Under the pieces are notes generated by a model. That model worked only from the letters and a program-made list of their open reading frames with translations. It did no database searches and was not told the DNA's origin. 6,816 nucleotides of DNA, taken from Candidatus Eiseniibacteriota bacterium (GTDB lineage Bacteria; Eisenbacteria; RBG-16-71-46; JAGVPR01). Below, one piece after another: positions 6,678 through 6,816 of the stretch. The position numbers and the translations under genes are program-made. Position 1 is the stretch's first letter; every line of letters begins with the position of its first letter. The stretch spans positions 1-6,816 of the forward strand of contig JAGVPR010000080.1 in assembly GCA_020052115.1 (NCBI GenBank), given 5' to 3'.

Positions 6678-6803
6678 CTTCCCCGGAGATGCCCCCGAAC
6701 GAAGATCACGGGCCGGAGGTTCCTCCCCCGCCGAGTCTCGTCGTGAGGCGCGCGGCCGGCCGGCGCATTCCGGCACCGCTCGGGCGCGTGCTCGATCCGC
6801 TTC
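6668..6803 (+). CDS. Start of an unrecognised downstream gene, cut by the contig end
   Basis: An ATG at 6668 lies inside the last codons of the dehydrogenase gene, in another frame, with GGGAG five bases upstream (6658-6662). The frame stays open for 45 codons of genuine sequence; codons beyond 6803 would be adapter-derived. The visible part is a proline-rich, acidic stretch (about residues 5-22) followed by a basic segment containing VVRRAAGRR and ending in APLGRVLDPL. No family is recognised from this little. The ten-base overlap implies co-translation with the reductase, so a further lipid step such as head-group transfer or acyl activation is plausible but unsupported by the residues. A second in-frame ATG at 6689 has GGAG directly against it and is a poorer start. 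Confidence 0.55.
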
Positions 6804-6816
6804 AGATCGGAAGAGC
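6804..6816 (+). other. Illumina TruSeq adapter remnant at the contig end
   Basis: The last 13 bases, AGATCGGAAGAGC, are identical to the beginning of the Illumina universal (TruSeq) adapter read-through sequence and end exactly at the window edge. A chance 13-base match at the very end is extremely unlikely. These bases should be treated as sequencing artefact, not genome. Confidence 0.93.

Overview
This is a G+C-rich bacterial fragment (mid-60s percent by eye, not counted) with tightly packed genes. It carries five or six protein genes, no RNA genes and no mobile elements. The last 13 bases are identical to the start of the Illumina TruSeq adapter. The window is therefore probably the end of an assembled contig, perhaps a whole metagenomic contig, and the true genomic sequence stops near 6803. 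The protein types would fit a G+C-rich phylum related to Bacteroidota/Gemmatimonadota (for example Eisenbacteria or Krumholzibacteriota), because the serine palmitoyltransferase closely recalls the Bacteroidota-type enzyme. That placement is a weak inference.

Left part (1-3141). The end of a YyaL/SPATA20-like gene reads rightward and stops at 720. It faces a leftward two-gene operon that occupies 755-3141 on the minus strand: nfnA (FAD/[2Fe-2S]/NAD-binding, PyrK-like) followed by nfnB (GltD-like flavoprotein with two N-terminal Fe-S motifs). The two genes overlap by four bases. This pair is the layout of the NADH-dependent ferredoxin:NADP+ oxidoreductase (Nfn), also described as sulfide dehydrogenase SudBA. 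It is a soluble flavin-based electron-bifurcating transhydrogenase that would adjust the NADH, NADPH and ferredoxin pools.

Middle (3142-3387). A divergent intergenic region of 246 bases holds a near-consensus sigma70-type promoter for nfnAB (TTGACA, 16-base spacer, TATACT) and a weaker extended -10 candidate for the rightward genes.

Right part (3388-6803). A rightward operon encodes an alpha-oxoamine synthase (best call serine palmitoyltransferase), a tandem-GNAT-like protein, an extended short-chain dehydrogenase and the first 45 codons of a fourth gene. Junctions are a 4-base overlap, a 6-base gap and a 10-base overlap. SPT plus GNAT-type acyltransferase plus NAD-dependent epimerase-like reductase is the enzyme set known for bacterial ceramide synthesis in Caulobacter (Spt, bCerS, CerR). 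The most interesting content is therefore a compact candidate sphingolipid operon: SPT condenses serine with an acyl thioester, the GNAT protein N-acylates, and the dehydrogenase reduces the 3-keto group. The gene that might reveal the next step, such as head-group addition, is cut off by the contig end.
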